Under the pieces are notes generated by a model, which did not search any database, was not told the DNA's origin, and was given only the letters and a program-made list of their open reading frames with translations. The position numbers were made by a program, and so were the translations under genes. From Romanomermis culicivorax (Eukaryota; Nematoda; Enoplea; Mermithida; Mermithidae), in NCBI GenBank assembly GCA_963922205.1, contig CAWUHX010000028.1, positions 1,612,001 to 1,676,000 of the forward strand: 64,000 nt of DNA. Reading direction: 5' to 3'. Positions 53,832-64,000 of this stretch are shown here, piece by piece. Positions within the stretch are counted from its first letter, which is position 1. Each line of letters begins with the position of its first letter.

Positions 53832-54811
53832 CCGTGGGGTAATGTTAAAAAAATTAACCATTATTCTGAAGCGTTATTGTTCCGATGATTTTTTTTGTGG
53901 GGTCAGATTTTGCTGAACAAAAATAACAAAGTCTAGATGTTTATTCCTCTTGAATTTTACAATGCGCATTTTGGTTCATTTTGCGTCGTGTTGCATTTTT
54001 GTTTTTTTATACTGCTTGGATTAGTGTTTTGTACATTCTACAGTTTTTTCGGCACGATTCATTATTTTTTAAAACTCAACATCCAACCAAACCATTTGTA
54101 TTGTACTTCATATTTATTTCATTCTGCGCTTTATTATCGAATTTTTATTTTTTTGGTTTAAAAATAACATGCCACAATATTTTTTGAATATAATGTGTAC
54201 TTAACCTATTTTGAAGTTTTATTGCCCTTGCATTTTAATTTAGATTGCGTTTTACCATTTTCCTTGCGTTTTCCAAATTGTTCCTACCACACTTACTTTT
54301 TTAGGATTTTGAATTGCCGCAGAATTTTAATTGTCGCGGAAATAAGGAGGCAGAGCTCAACAAAAATCCCTTAGTTTTAGGTTATCCCGTATTATATGTG
54401 TCGTCGACGGACAGCAATCACAGTTATTGAGCATTACTTTTTGATAACTCAGCCTTCCAATATTGGGCTTTGTTCATTGCGAATTGATATTTATTTTTTG
54501 ACGCTTACATAGTCGACTGGTCTTCTTTCTTAGATGCTATATTACATTAAATTCGCGTATCGTCGACTGGAATTTCATTGATTTGCCAAACTGCGTAAAA
54601 AAATTATCGTGAAACATTTCATCTGTTGCCGAAGCCATATTCACTGGCGGTAAGTGTTAGCTTTGCAGATTCGACTCCAAATTCAATAAGATTTGCCGTC
54701 TGAAATACATATACATCAATAAATAAATAGATGAATAAATAAAGAATTAATAATAATAATATGGAACAGCTACCTTTTGCACTTTTTCCGCTGTATAATC
54801 ATTAATCAGTC
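53832..54811. other. Intergenic stretch between the two phosphatase genes
   Basis: AT-rich; frames at 53937-54187 have no recognisable product. A short AAATAAATAGATGAATAAAT / TAATAATAAT simple tract lies at 54717-54760. Confidence 0.35.
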
Positions 54812-55243
54812 ACGTATATAACGGAGCTGCGAGGTGTGGGGGGGTCATCAATCACAAAATTTTAGAGGGTCATCGGAAGGAAAATGTTCGACATTTTTGC
54901 AAGAAAGTCGGAGTAACTGTTCGTAATATTAATTTTTGTTTAAAAAATTGACATTTTTGACCTTTTTTTGATGCCAAAATGTTTTTTTCAGTTTTTTTAT
55001 GTTGTATTCTTTGGGCAAGCCCATTCCTATCGCATGATAAGCAAATTTTGGGGGGTTTTAGACATGTACGGTAAAAATTTTCCATGTGGAGGATCCTCGG
55101 ACTTTTTGTCGAGGCAGGTGGAGGTGAGTTTAACCCCAGTCCCCTATGTGCATGTATGGTCACCATATTGTTAGCCATAGGACCGACGATTTCTAGGGTG
55201 CGGAAGGTTTTTATGGCGCTTCCCCCAGTTACATGTATTGATA
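54812..55243. mobile_element. CATACATG-family MITE, diverged copy
   Basis: Starts CGTATATAACGGAGCTGCGAGG and ends GCTTCCCCCAGTTACATGTATTG. A GGATCC-containing segment at 55050-55160 matches the 49.6/63.3-kb repeat. The duplication is unclear. Confidence 0.7.
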
Positions 55244-55446
55244 TATATAGTTCAGTCGTGTTAACGAAAAATTTGTTATATATGCTATAGTCGCAACGCA
55301 AATGAAGTTTTCATTATATATTGGAAATGAAAGCATTGCTCTAGTTTTCTATTCGTATATAACTGAACAACACGTAGCACGAAATCCAATTACTTCCCTA
55401 AGAATATTATTTCAGGTATTTAATTCAAACGGAAGAATCTTGAACA

Positions 55447-58400
55447 ATGGAAGTAGTTAACCCATTCAGAATTGTAGTGGACGTGATTATTCTATTTATT
55501 GGTAAGTTAGTTAGATATAGTTGATATCAAAGAGTGTGTGAAAACTAGACTTGTCCGGGGCCGAGGCAGAAATTTAACACACTACATATAGGTTAGCTCA
55601 ACATTGGTATCATTAATAGAAAAATTTTTTAAATGATTCTTTAGAGGAGATAGCGAAACCGCCTCATCCACATTTTGATCCCTTTTTTCAAAACGTGGGA
55701 GACAACAAAGACATATGCTGCGTTGAGAATCAGAAAATGTTTGAGCAATATAGCTTTATAAGAAAATGTAATTTTTAAGAAAGCTGCCGTTATCAACTAA
55801 ACTGCTATTTCCCAGAGCAAACTGCATTGCCACATTCTCTTCCTTCACACTGTAAAAGTAAAATACTCTGAGAACAAATGAGCCGTTCTGCACTATCTTA
55901 CTAACATTACTTTGAAAAATATGACTTTGTTAAACTTGATACCACTTGAACTTTACGAATTCTACGCTCTCACCATGGTAATGAACACTTGCTTTATACC
56001 CAAAATTTCTGCGGCAAACATCAGATCAGGCTTGGGCAACGCTCACGTGCCAATGCTTTTGTATAAGCAGCTAGAAAGTCCAAATAACAGGTATGTTTGA
56101 TGTTATCAATCAGAAAGGCATAATAGTGTCAATCTAGAATAACTCATGCGACCAACCAAAAAAGTGACTTGTCAAACTAGCAAAAGCATCTTCAATTTCC
56201 CAGGCATTGAGTTTAGATCCAATACACCAGGGTGAACTATTCACAAAGTTTTCCGATTAGGAATATAACTCTCTTGATCATACAATTCCACCAAAATTTT
56301 CATCAATGTCAGTTATATTTTCTTTGTATTCTTGTTTTGGGTATTTAAATCATTTTACTTTGTGATTCAAATAAATATTTATTACACGTTTTAGGCTAGA
56401 ATTACATTATCAATTGAGCTTGTTATTTCATCAAAACTACTAAATTAGAAAGGTCTTGCTCCGTATCCTAACGGCGCCAGCCTAGCTCCGGACCGGAGCT
56501 TGAGACGTCCCTAGTGAAAAACTGGTAGTATTTTTAATTATCCGGAAATTTAGAGCATCCAATGCTCTAATTTATCGTAAATTTTACTTCACTGAATGAG
56601 TGCAAGTGCTGTGAAAATTTCTCGAAACGTTTATTTTTCCAATCATTGGAATTGATGTCGCTGCTTTACTTTGTAAATCTTACATTCTGTTATATCGTAC
56701 TATACATAATGATCTGTGCATTTCATAACCAAAAATAAATATTAAAGCTATTTCAGTCCCGTGTTTATTATCTTTATTTTTTGCGAGTCGAAGGTTCAAC
56801 TAAATAATGAAAAATCATTCAACTCACAGCTTGTCTACCCATTCTCGTTTGCTCCAATTTCGTATACCCGTACAAGAGAGGATTTTATTGCGACGACGTT
56901 TCGATTTATTACCCGTTTATTCATTCAACAGTTACATCGTTCAATTTGTATCTTTTCGGACTTGCCATACCGATATTAGCGGTGAGTTTATCTTTTTTAG
57001 ATATGATTTTTTTGACTTTCCCATTAGCTACTCCGTAAGTTCGCTTCGTCTAGCTCTTCTCCAGTTTTTAATAGTGCAAGGACGTGAATTAGATTTTTAT
57101 TCTGAATATTTCCACGGGCTTCACTAATAGCTATTTTGAGCAAAGTCGGAAGTTGTGCAAATCTATCGGTGTTCTCAGTTACCTAGGTATAAACCGCTTG
57201 CATGGAATTCAAGCAAAAACAGCAGTAACAATCAATTTGTAGTGAAAAAATGAAGTGAAAGTTATCAGTCACAAACAATTGGATTTAGCAACCAGCAGAC
57301 TTCTGCTTTTACTCAGTACTGCCTGAAGTTAAGGCCCTGTCATACTTCGCTGCGAGGTACCGCGCGGCGCCGGTTGTCCTATTCACACTAACAAGCGGCG
57401 CCGCGCGGTGGCTTTTTTACTTTTGGATTTTGCTTTTCTCAAAAAATGTGTATTGCTCGTCCTGACAAATGCGAAATACGAAAAATGCGAAAAAGATGAA
57501 AAATACGAAAAAAATTGAAAAATAAAAAGCGCAAAAGAAAAATAAAAATCAATCATTCCTGCACGGTGCAAGCTTGCAAAAAAGCCAAATCTAAAGATTT
57601 TGGGCTCTTGCTTCAATTTGCTTCTCATTCCAAAGACTAATAGCTCTTGAACTGCTGAGAAATATCAATTTATATAAATTGATTTTGAAAAATTGAATAT
57701 ATATATACGATTATTCATTCACATATGTGCTATATACAGGATCCAGATCTGATCTGGGTCCGGTCGGACCTGCTGTTTAGAACCCAGATTCAAAGTGGAA
57801 TAGGGACTAATGCATTTTTCGGGGAAATAGGGGAATATGGACTTTCGGACAATCGGGATATTTGCGGAAAAGAGACGTTGGGGGAATAAAGACAACCAAA
57901 ATGTGCGAGTACACTTGCTGTAGGAACACGTTTACACCTACTTTGCAGATTCATAATTTTTACACATTAATGTCTTCATTGCAAATTAAGTGATCAACTT
58001 CTTAGTAAATCTTCATTGAAAATTAAGTAAACAATTTGGTAAAATAATTTGAAAAGTGTCAGAATTCACCATTCAAGTGAAAAATATGATTCAACTACAT
58101 GTATAGATGTCACAGTATGCAACAATATGTTTCAACAACAGTATGCTGCAACTTTTCAACACATAACATAACAGTATGCTGCAACTTTTCAACACAACAC
58201 ATAGAAACGAAAATTTCGTTTCATTTGAAACTTGATGGCGGCGCCGCGCGACGCCGCAAAAATTACAAAAACCTATTCATACTTCAAAGGTGGTACCGCG
58301 CGGCGGAGCTTTTAAGTATGGATAGAACAACCGGTACCGCGCGGTGAAGTATGACAGGGCCTTTAGACTGTTCATCAGATTTCGATTGCTGCGAGGTTGA

Positions 58401-59678
58401 CAAGACAAATGTCAGAAATTTCGTTCAGGCTTAAAAATACAGAAGAATTCTTCTATATATGAACGCATCACATTTCCGTTTTGTTTGATGATTATCTTTT
58501 AGTAAATGCGTTTTTTGTAGATTTTGATTGTCGAAGCTTATCGGACTTACGTTTTCGAACCAAAATTTGTTAATAAGCCTTGCGAAGCAAAATTGAGTGT
58601 ATTTGGTCGGTCTTGTCATCCGTATATAACGCGTTTATATTTTTATATAGGTAATTTTTCAATTATAGAAACTTTTTAAATTTTAATTGAATTCTAAATT
58701 TTGATTCTCGGAATTTGGGGCGAATTCTCATGTTATTGCAGGGAAATGTTTCTACTTTTATAAGTGTTCTTATTTGTTTAGTCACACGGAAGCTTAAAAA
58801 TTGTCCCAAGAAAAGAACGTCTCTTACTGCGATTGAATAGGTTTTTTAAAACTTTTTTCTGGCGACATCATAAGCTAGTCATATAAGATAATGCTTAGTG
58901 CTAGAAAATAAAAATTATGAAAATTATGGCTTTTGTACAAAATATAAAGATTTCCTTTTTTCCAAAAACTTTTCGCATTCTGGATTTAAAAATTTTTAAT
59001 GTTTTAAAATGTTGATACAATGTTGAGGTTATTTCTTATTCGGAGCCGCCCTTTGCCAATCGTTGAGCAACGTCGCGAAATATTCGGTTGGACGTCTGAG
59101 ACCACATTTCATATCCATTTGTAAACCATCATTTAATATTTCCATTTGTGTTAATCATACGTACATTGAAGAACCGCACTGCATGGGTGATCCCCGCAGG
59201 GTGCGCGAAGGTCGATTATCATTTCCTTCCGGACATTCGTCATTCGCATTTTACACCATGATGTTCGCAATTGTAAAAATTTTTCGACAGAAGCTTTTTC
59301 AGTATCAAAATGTGGATCTTTTTCTAGTTTTATATCCAAGCGCAATTGTTGTGGCCGACAGTGAGACTATTACTCAAACCATTAGTTCAATTTACTTTGC
59401 TTTGTTTGGCGCTCGCTACCGCGTTATCGCGCATTTCTAACTATAAGCATCATTGGAGTGACGTTTTAGCTGGATCGATTTTGGGTATTTCTTGTGCAAC
59501 AGTTATGGTGAGAGTGTTTAGTCAAAATACGCTGCAGTGCTATCGGAAAAGCCATTAGATCTTGAAATGCATTTCAAAAATAAGCATCATTTTCCTTCCT
59601 GAGGAAATTTTCATTCTGCAGGTTTTCCATCTGATTCACATGAATTATTTATTAGATCTTCAGTATACTTCTGCGTAA
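55447..59678 (+). CDS. Lipid phosphate phosphatase (PAP2 superfamily), gene 2 of tandem pair
   Basis: Six exons: 55447-55501, 56830-56981, 58521-58650, 59028-59272, 59328-59507 and, less certainly, 59622-59678; about 272 residues. Exons 2-5 have the same lengths and phases as gene 1, so this is a tandem duplicate. The signature YPYKRGFYCDDVSI is present. Catalytic motifs are K130-x6-RP in AKYSVGRLRPHF, PSGH (179-182) in SFPSGHSSF, and SRISNYKHHWSD with H235 and D239. Two N-glycosylation sites (NIS, NHT) lie in the loop where gene 1 has one. The last exon is short and lacks the basic tail of gene 1; reading through intron 5 instead would stop at 59558. Expected to act on lipid phosphates at the plasma membrane or ER. 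Confidence 0.9.
55502..56829 (+). other. Intron 1 of phosphatase gene 2
   Basis: Phase 1. A GC-richer open stretch at 55912-56094 (ALTMVMNTCFIPKISAANI, then LGNAHVPMLLYKQLESPNNR) ends at a perfect donor, AAATAACAG|GTATGT. This could be an exon of an inserted or decayed gene, but no family is recognised. Confidence 0.4.
57332..58362. mobile_element. PIF/Harbinger-type non-autonomous element in intron 2 of phosphatase gene 2
   Basis: 1,031 bp, AGGCCCTGTCATACTTCGC to GGTGAAGTATGACAGGGCCT, with a 3-bp TTA duplication (57329-57331 and 58363-58365) as for PIF/Harbinger. Both ends contain repeated GGTACCGCGCGG and GGCGCCGCGCG motifs. Confidence 0.88.
58366..58520 (+). other. End of intron 2 of phosphatase gene 2
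   Basis: Ordinary AT-rich intron sequence up to TTTTTTGTAG. Confidence 0.5.
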
Positions 59679-60021
59679 AATCCCCAATCACTATGAATTA
59701 TCTGGTCAGGTTGGGTAAGGTCAGTCAGTAAAAATATCGGGTCTTGTCGGATCAAAAACTTCTGATTCGATTCCTAGCAAGCCGTATCTCGGACGGATCA
59801 AAAATTTTTTAAAAATGATTTTTATCGTACTGAAGTGTGTTATACTTTTAATTCACAACATGGTACCTAATCGAAATTCTCGTAGTTAGAAAGAGGACAT
59901 AGATCAGAGGTCCCCAAGGTCGAAAATTTGGGTAGGGGTAAAATCGTAAATTGTAAGGATAGTACTTGAAATATGTCGTGAACTTTTTTTTGCTCCCAAC
60001 TTTTTTGCGGAGGGGGGTGTT
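59679..60021. other. Downstream region of phosphatase gene 2
   Basis: Contains a partial GGTCCCCAAGGTC repeat (59908-59950). No gene. Confidence 0.35.
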
Positions 60022-60029
60022 GTAGTCAT

Positions 60030-60429
60030 ACATGTTATTGGGGGTGGGAAGTGGTACGGGAACCCCCCCCCCCAGAAATCGTCGACCATATGGCTAGCCA
60101 TTGGGCGACCGCCCCCTCCCAGGATTTTCCAATCCTATGGCTTAGCCATAGGGTAGCCCTAGGGACCCCCATACTTTTGGTCGGAAAAATGTCAATTTTT
60201 GAACAAAAAATGGTCAAAAACGTCGATTTTCTAGGCGCTTCGCGCCATAAATACATTTTTTTTATCATTTTTTAGAAAAAAATCACTATTTTTTGAACTG
60301 TTTTCGGACTTTTTCGTGAAAAAATCGAATTTTTTTCCCTTCAGAGACCCCTCCCCCTAAAATTTTAGCAATTACTGACGCCCGGCCCAACCCCCCCCCC
60401 CCCCGATTTCGAGGCTCCGTTACATGTAT
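60030..60429. mobile_element. CATACATG-family MITE, reverse copy
   Basis: CATACATGTTATTGGGGG to GGCTCCGTTACATGTATG in reverse orientation to the 46.2-kb copy. The central AGGCGCTTCGCGCCAT hairpin (60231) and the TATGGCTAGCCATTGGG block are shared. A clean duplication is not visible (GTAGT on both sides). Confidence 0.8.
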
Positions 60430-60599
60430 GGTAGTACAAAACAAAACACCACAAAACAATTCTCACTTACAAGTTACAAAAATGATAAATGCCCCTAACT
60501 TACGCTTTTCATGGTCCAAACATCATTTACTATTTCAACCCTCTTTTTCCAGCTCCCAATCATGCAACTTGAATGTACTAATTATACGCAGAGAATAGT

Positions 60600-60985
60600 C
60601 ACACTTTGAAGATTGTTGTGTCAACTGATTCCTGCACATTTCAAGAATCAGGCACAACATACTTTTGGAAACATTATTTGAACCAGCATCTTCAGGAGTA
60701 TGAGCTTATTCCATCACTGATATGGGTTGAAACAGTGCTTCCAATTAAAAGTGCTGATGCTGAATGTGGCTTTAGTATTATTGATGCTATTAGATTATGA
60801 ACCACGAGTTTGAAACCAGGTACCACTCCTATCCTGATCCACATCAACGGACCTCGCATGTCTGAAATCATAGCAGGAAAGTATGCCACAGCTTGGGTAA
60901 CCATATGCGCACAGAAGACCCAACGCACAAGCGGGAAAAAGGAAAGGAGAGCATGAAGAGGAAGAATTTCAAGAACATAATGTTT
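60600..60985 (+). pseudogene. hAT transposase dimerisation-domain remnant
   Basis: Encodes TTYFWKHYLNQHLQEYELIP and IWVETVLPIKSADAECGFSI, the hAT dimerisation motif (usual form LPISSADAERGFS). Beyond a TGA at 60798-60800 and frame changes come HINGPRMSEIIAGKYATAWV and a basic Lys/Arg tail. Related to the remnant at 42.8 kb. Confidence 0.72.
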
Positions 60986-61470
60986 TTCTTCAAAAGGGGC
61001 GATTTTTTGATAAATCACATATACATAAGTCATTATCTGATCTCCCAATTATATATGTATAATGATTTCCTACAAGTAGTATATATTAATGTGCTGATAT
61101 CCTTTCCTAAAAATCGCTATATGGCACAGAAGTTGCATACTTTCCCATTATCATTTGCTCAGTAAATGTGTCAAAAAGACCAGTGAGTAATTCCTCTCAA
61201 GCACACATTGTGCAATTTTTCTCGAATTACTATAACCTACTGAGGAGAGGATGAGGTCTACCAAAATTTTTTGCTATAGTGAGCTGTTTTTATGGGGGTA
61301 GTAAATGAATTTCCAAATCTAAGACCGGGGTAATACCCCCCATGGGGTGCTCTGGTGTCAACCAGCTCCACTAATACTCAGACAATGATATGAATATAGC
61401 AAAATTGATAATAGCAAAGGAGCTACAAAAAAACTCCGGCAAAAAAATCCTAAATTGCCTAATAATACCA
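60986..61470. other. Stretch without a supported gene
   Basis: Contains a GGGGTAATACCCCCCATGGGG scrap at 61328. Nothing else recognised. Confidence 0.3.
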
Positions 61471-61478
61471 CTGCTGAC

Positions 61479-63085
61479 TAGAGCTTCACACGACAAAAAT
61501 TTCGTACCCGGGTACCCGAATTACCCGGGTATACCCGGGTACATGTTAAAATGATTTGTAATGTTAATGTACATATATAATATTAGACAGATACACTGTG
61601 AAAATAGAATGATGCATTACACACACTCCGTAGTCCCTACTACATAATATTTTTCAACACTTGTGTTGAAACACTGGTTGTGTTGTTGTATACAATAGGC
61701 TGCATAGGTAGGTATAGTGCGAATATAATGTTAGAGATGATGATTGATACACATCATCGACGCACCTACGCTGCGAAATACTACACATCACATCACGATA
61801 GCTCAATATTATTGACGAGACAAAGCAAAATTTGCATACCTCCAGGGTTTTTTTTTAACCTACGAGTCACAAGCCAAGTGGCTTGTTGACCTTAAATCTT
61901 ACAAGCCATTCCAAATTTTTGCAAGCCAATTTTATAATATCAGTATACGTGAATAAATTCCAATGCTAGGTTATTTTTTAAAGAAATGTATATATTGAGC
62001 ATCACGGCAATCGATCAAAAAAGAGATGTCATTCAACATTTATTCAATAACATTTTAGAGCCGTTAATTCATTAAAATTCAATAAACATTTGAAATTTTT
62101 GAGTTTGATCGAAGTCTAATCTACAAGCATTGTGGAAAAGATTTTCCAGCAAACTATCCAAGAACATAATGACTTTGAATTACATGAGAAATCGACGGTC
62201 GAGTCGTCTATGATCACAAGTGAGAGCCCAAAAAAGCTATTAATCTTTCCTGCCTGAAACGCCGGAAAATTTTTTTGGGTATTTACATTCTGCGATACTG
62301 GAAAATCAATTTTCCAACCACTTGTTTGAAGAATTAGTTTCGAATTTTCTGTTCAAAGATCGTAATTTCTGGAATTTCATGTTTGAAAAATTTTAAAATC
62401 ATTAATTTATTCACACACTCTAATGAACTTGGCCAAATAGATATGAGCAAGAAGAGTAGAAGTTTCCGAAAACTACTTTCATGAAGCTTTTGGATTGATT
62501 TTACGTTGAGAAAGGAATAACCTTTTCAAAAAGTTTACAGACTTGACGTATTGATTTTTTAAAAAAATGTGTCAAGGCAAAAATGTGAATCTTCATTAAA
62601 TATCAAGATTAAATATTGAAGATCACCAATTAAAACATGAGGTAATACGTTTAAGATGATTAAAACTATTAAAGATTAAATGATAAATGAAGGTAGACAT
62701 GTTAGAAGCAATGCCTGAGCTAGGAAATGAATAATAATGCATATTTAGGTTATAAATGGCGCGAAGTGCCGGAAAATGTTGAGATTATGACCTTCTAAAG
62801 TGCACCAAAATGCATCTTTTCTGTATCCGATATGATCAAACACATGACTCAAAAAATTCTGACAAGCCATTTTTGCTTGTTGGACTAAAATTCTACAAGC
62901 CATTTTGTCAGTCCAACAAGCCATGGCTTGTAAAAGGCTAAAAAAACTATGCATACACCTCTACTCTCAAGTCTACATATACGTGATACAAAACGGGTAC
63001 CCGAATTACCCGTGTACCCGGGTAATGGTTTCCATTTTGTACCCGGGTATGCCCGGATAATTCGGGTACCCGGTGTGAAGCTCTA
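61479..63085. mobile_element. hAT-type element with ACCCGGGTA-rich ends and 8-bp duplication
   Basis: 1,607 bp, TAGAGCTTCACAC to GTGTGAAGCTCTA. Exact 8-bp duplication CTGCTGAC (61471-61478 and 63086-63093). Many TACCCGGGTA palindromes in both ends (61507-61545 and 62997-63075). No transposase. Invaded by a second element. Confidence 0.92.
61843..62951. mobile_element. Nested element with ACAAGCCATGGCTTGT palindromes
   Basis: The ends CAGGGTTTTTTTTTAACC...ACAAGCCAAGTGGCTTGTTG and CAACAAGCCATGGCTTGTAAAAGG...CTATG are inverted copies. Flanks CATACCTC and CATACACCTC resemble an altered 8-bp duplication. The interior 62040-62700 is a copy of the 24.3-25.7-kb dispersed repeat with a GGCGCGAAGTGCC hairpin. 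Confidence 0.65.
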
Positions 63086-63093
63086 CTGCTGAC

Positions 63094-63275
63094 ATCTCTC
63101 TGATCAGCAAAAATAAAGAAATGTGAACTGAATTTGATGTGTCCTTCCTTAGGGCGCGAAGCGACGCAAAAAAATCGGATTACGATACTTGAGAACGCTG
63201 GAAAATGAACTTTGTCAAGATTAATTCCATGATTAACGTTTGATTTTCCGGTCTAGAATGATGTTCAGACTTGAG
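63094..63275. repeat. Dispersed repeat with GGGCGCGAAGCGAC hairpin
   Basis: 63151-63250 shares GCTGGAAAATGAA(C)TTT and flanking arrangement with 35.7, 37.45 and 41.5 kb. Confidence 0.6.
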
Positions 63276-63521
63276 CATACATGTACATAGGGGGTAGGGG
63301 AGTAAACCCCCATACTTGATACCCTGGCCACCCCCCTGGCTCGAAAGAAATCGTCAAACACCCCCTGAACTTTTTTCAAGACAGCTTTTTTGATGATTTT
63401 TGTGCATATTTTGTATGAAAAACAAGCTTTCAGAATTTTTTGGCTTTTTGCTCACTCACCCCTCAACCCCCTGGATAAACAGTCCAAGGACCGTCCCCCT
63501 CGGAAATTCTTGCCGTGCATG
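63276..63521. repeat. GGGTGAGCAAAAA repeat, reverse copy
   Basis: CATACATGTACATAGGGGG to AATTCTTGCCGTGCATG; reverse complement of 49573-49810. Confidence 0.75.
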
Positions 63522-64000
63522 TCTGGACCATACATGAACGTGGGGGGGGGGGCTTGGGGGGTTTTGACCCCCAGCAGATTCTTGCTGACCCCCAGCAGAT
63601 TTGACTCATCTAGCTATGATTGAGAAGTTGACGAAGGAAAATGAGCAAGAGAGAAGAGAAAGTCGTCATAAAAATGGAAATGATGCTGTAGTTTAACAAT
63701 TTTTCTAAACAAAGCATACTTGATTCCAGAGGAGTAACATTAAAACTTCAAAAAGTGCTGTCTAAGCAAATTATTTCCTACATCTGACTAATATAGTTGT
63801 GAAAATATGCTGTTTGGACGTTAGAAGACCTTTCTAAGACCTTTTTTTCATTATCAGGAACGAAAAAAAATTTGTATTCCACCCCCTGTCCTGGCTGACC
63901 CCCAGCAGAATTTCTATGCTGTGCATGTATGGTCTGGACCTGAGTTATGAGCTAATGATTCCAATCACATAGAAAATCAGATTTAAGTCAACGATGTTTA
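63522..64000. other. Window end; partial repeats, no gene
   Basis: GACCCCCAGCAGATT is repeated three times (63566, 63589, 63897), and GTGCATGTATGGTCTGGACC lies at 63922. Otherwise unassigned. Confidence 0.35.

Overview
This window is eukaryotic and looks like a repeat-rich invertebrate (metazoan) genome. Genes are split by GT-AG introns of 55 to about 1,500 bp, the DNA is AT-rich, and most of the 64 kb is transposable-element debris. Degenerate TTAGGC-type hexamer arrays near 25.2 kb and 38 kb are compatible with a nematode, but that is weak evidence and I do not name a species.

0-10.4 kb: the pol part of a decayed Ty3/Gypsy-type LTR retroelement (protease, reverse transcriptase, RNase H, integrase; gag would lie upstream of the window). 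In the position where some retroelements carry env there is a long downstream reading frame. It starts in a small 5' exon, continues across a phase-compatible 637-bp intron, carries a DEDDy (RNase D-like) 3'-5' exonuclease domain with all catalytic residues visible, and ends in an RGG-rich tail. Over 4.1 kb it has six TGA/TAG stops but no frameshift. An LTR-like segment with a TATA-like box, AATAAA and TTGGTGG end follows. This unusual retroelement is the most interesting thing in the window.

10.4-24 kb: four copies of a TA-flanked TATAGTCTG MITE; a nearly complete two-gene PIF/Harbinger transposon (three-exon transposase on +, Myb/SANT-like partner on -); and exons of at least one unrecognised minus-strand host gene, one of them interrupted by a G-tract MITE.

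24-35 kb: a 4.9-kb segment bounded by perfect 31-bp inverted repeats holds a MULE-type transposase fragment, a duplicated tRNA-Thr-like unit and an intact terminal exon of hexokinase (minus strand). Next to it is a 6.1-kb hAT-like element with an exact 8-bp target duplication and hairpin arrays near both ends, into which a deleted pogo/Tigger element and a MITE have inserted.

35-49 kb: further nested non-autonomous elements, a telomere-like GGCTTA/GGTTCA array split by a 2.2-kb hAT element with a multi-exon transposase, hAT dimerisation-domain remnants, several MITEs with 8-bp duplications, minisatellites, and many dispersed hairpins of the GGCGCGAAGCGCC type.

49-60 kb: the clearest host genes, two tandem paralogous PAP2-family lipid phosphate phosphatases on +, six exons each, with identical intron phases and nearly identical internal exon lengths. 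Their introns are loaded with MITEs, including a 71-bp hAT miniature.

60-64 kb: hAT remnants and a 1.6-kb hAT-type element (exact 8-bp duplication) with a second element nested inside. The host genes do not form a pathway together beyond the duplicated phosphatase pair; the rest records successive transposon insertions.
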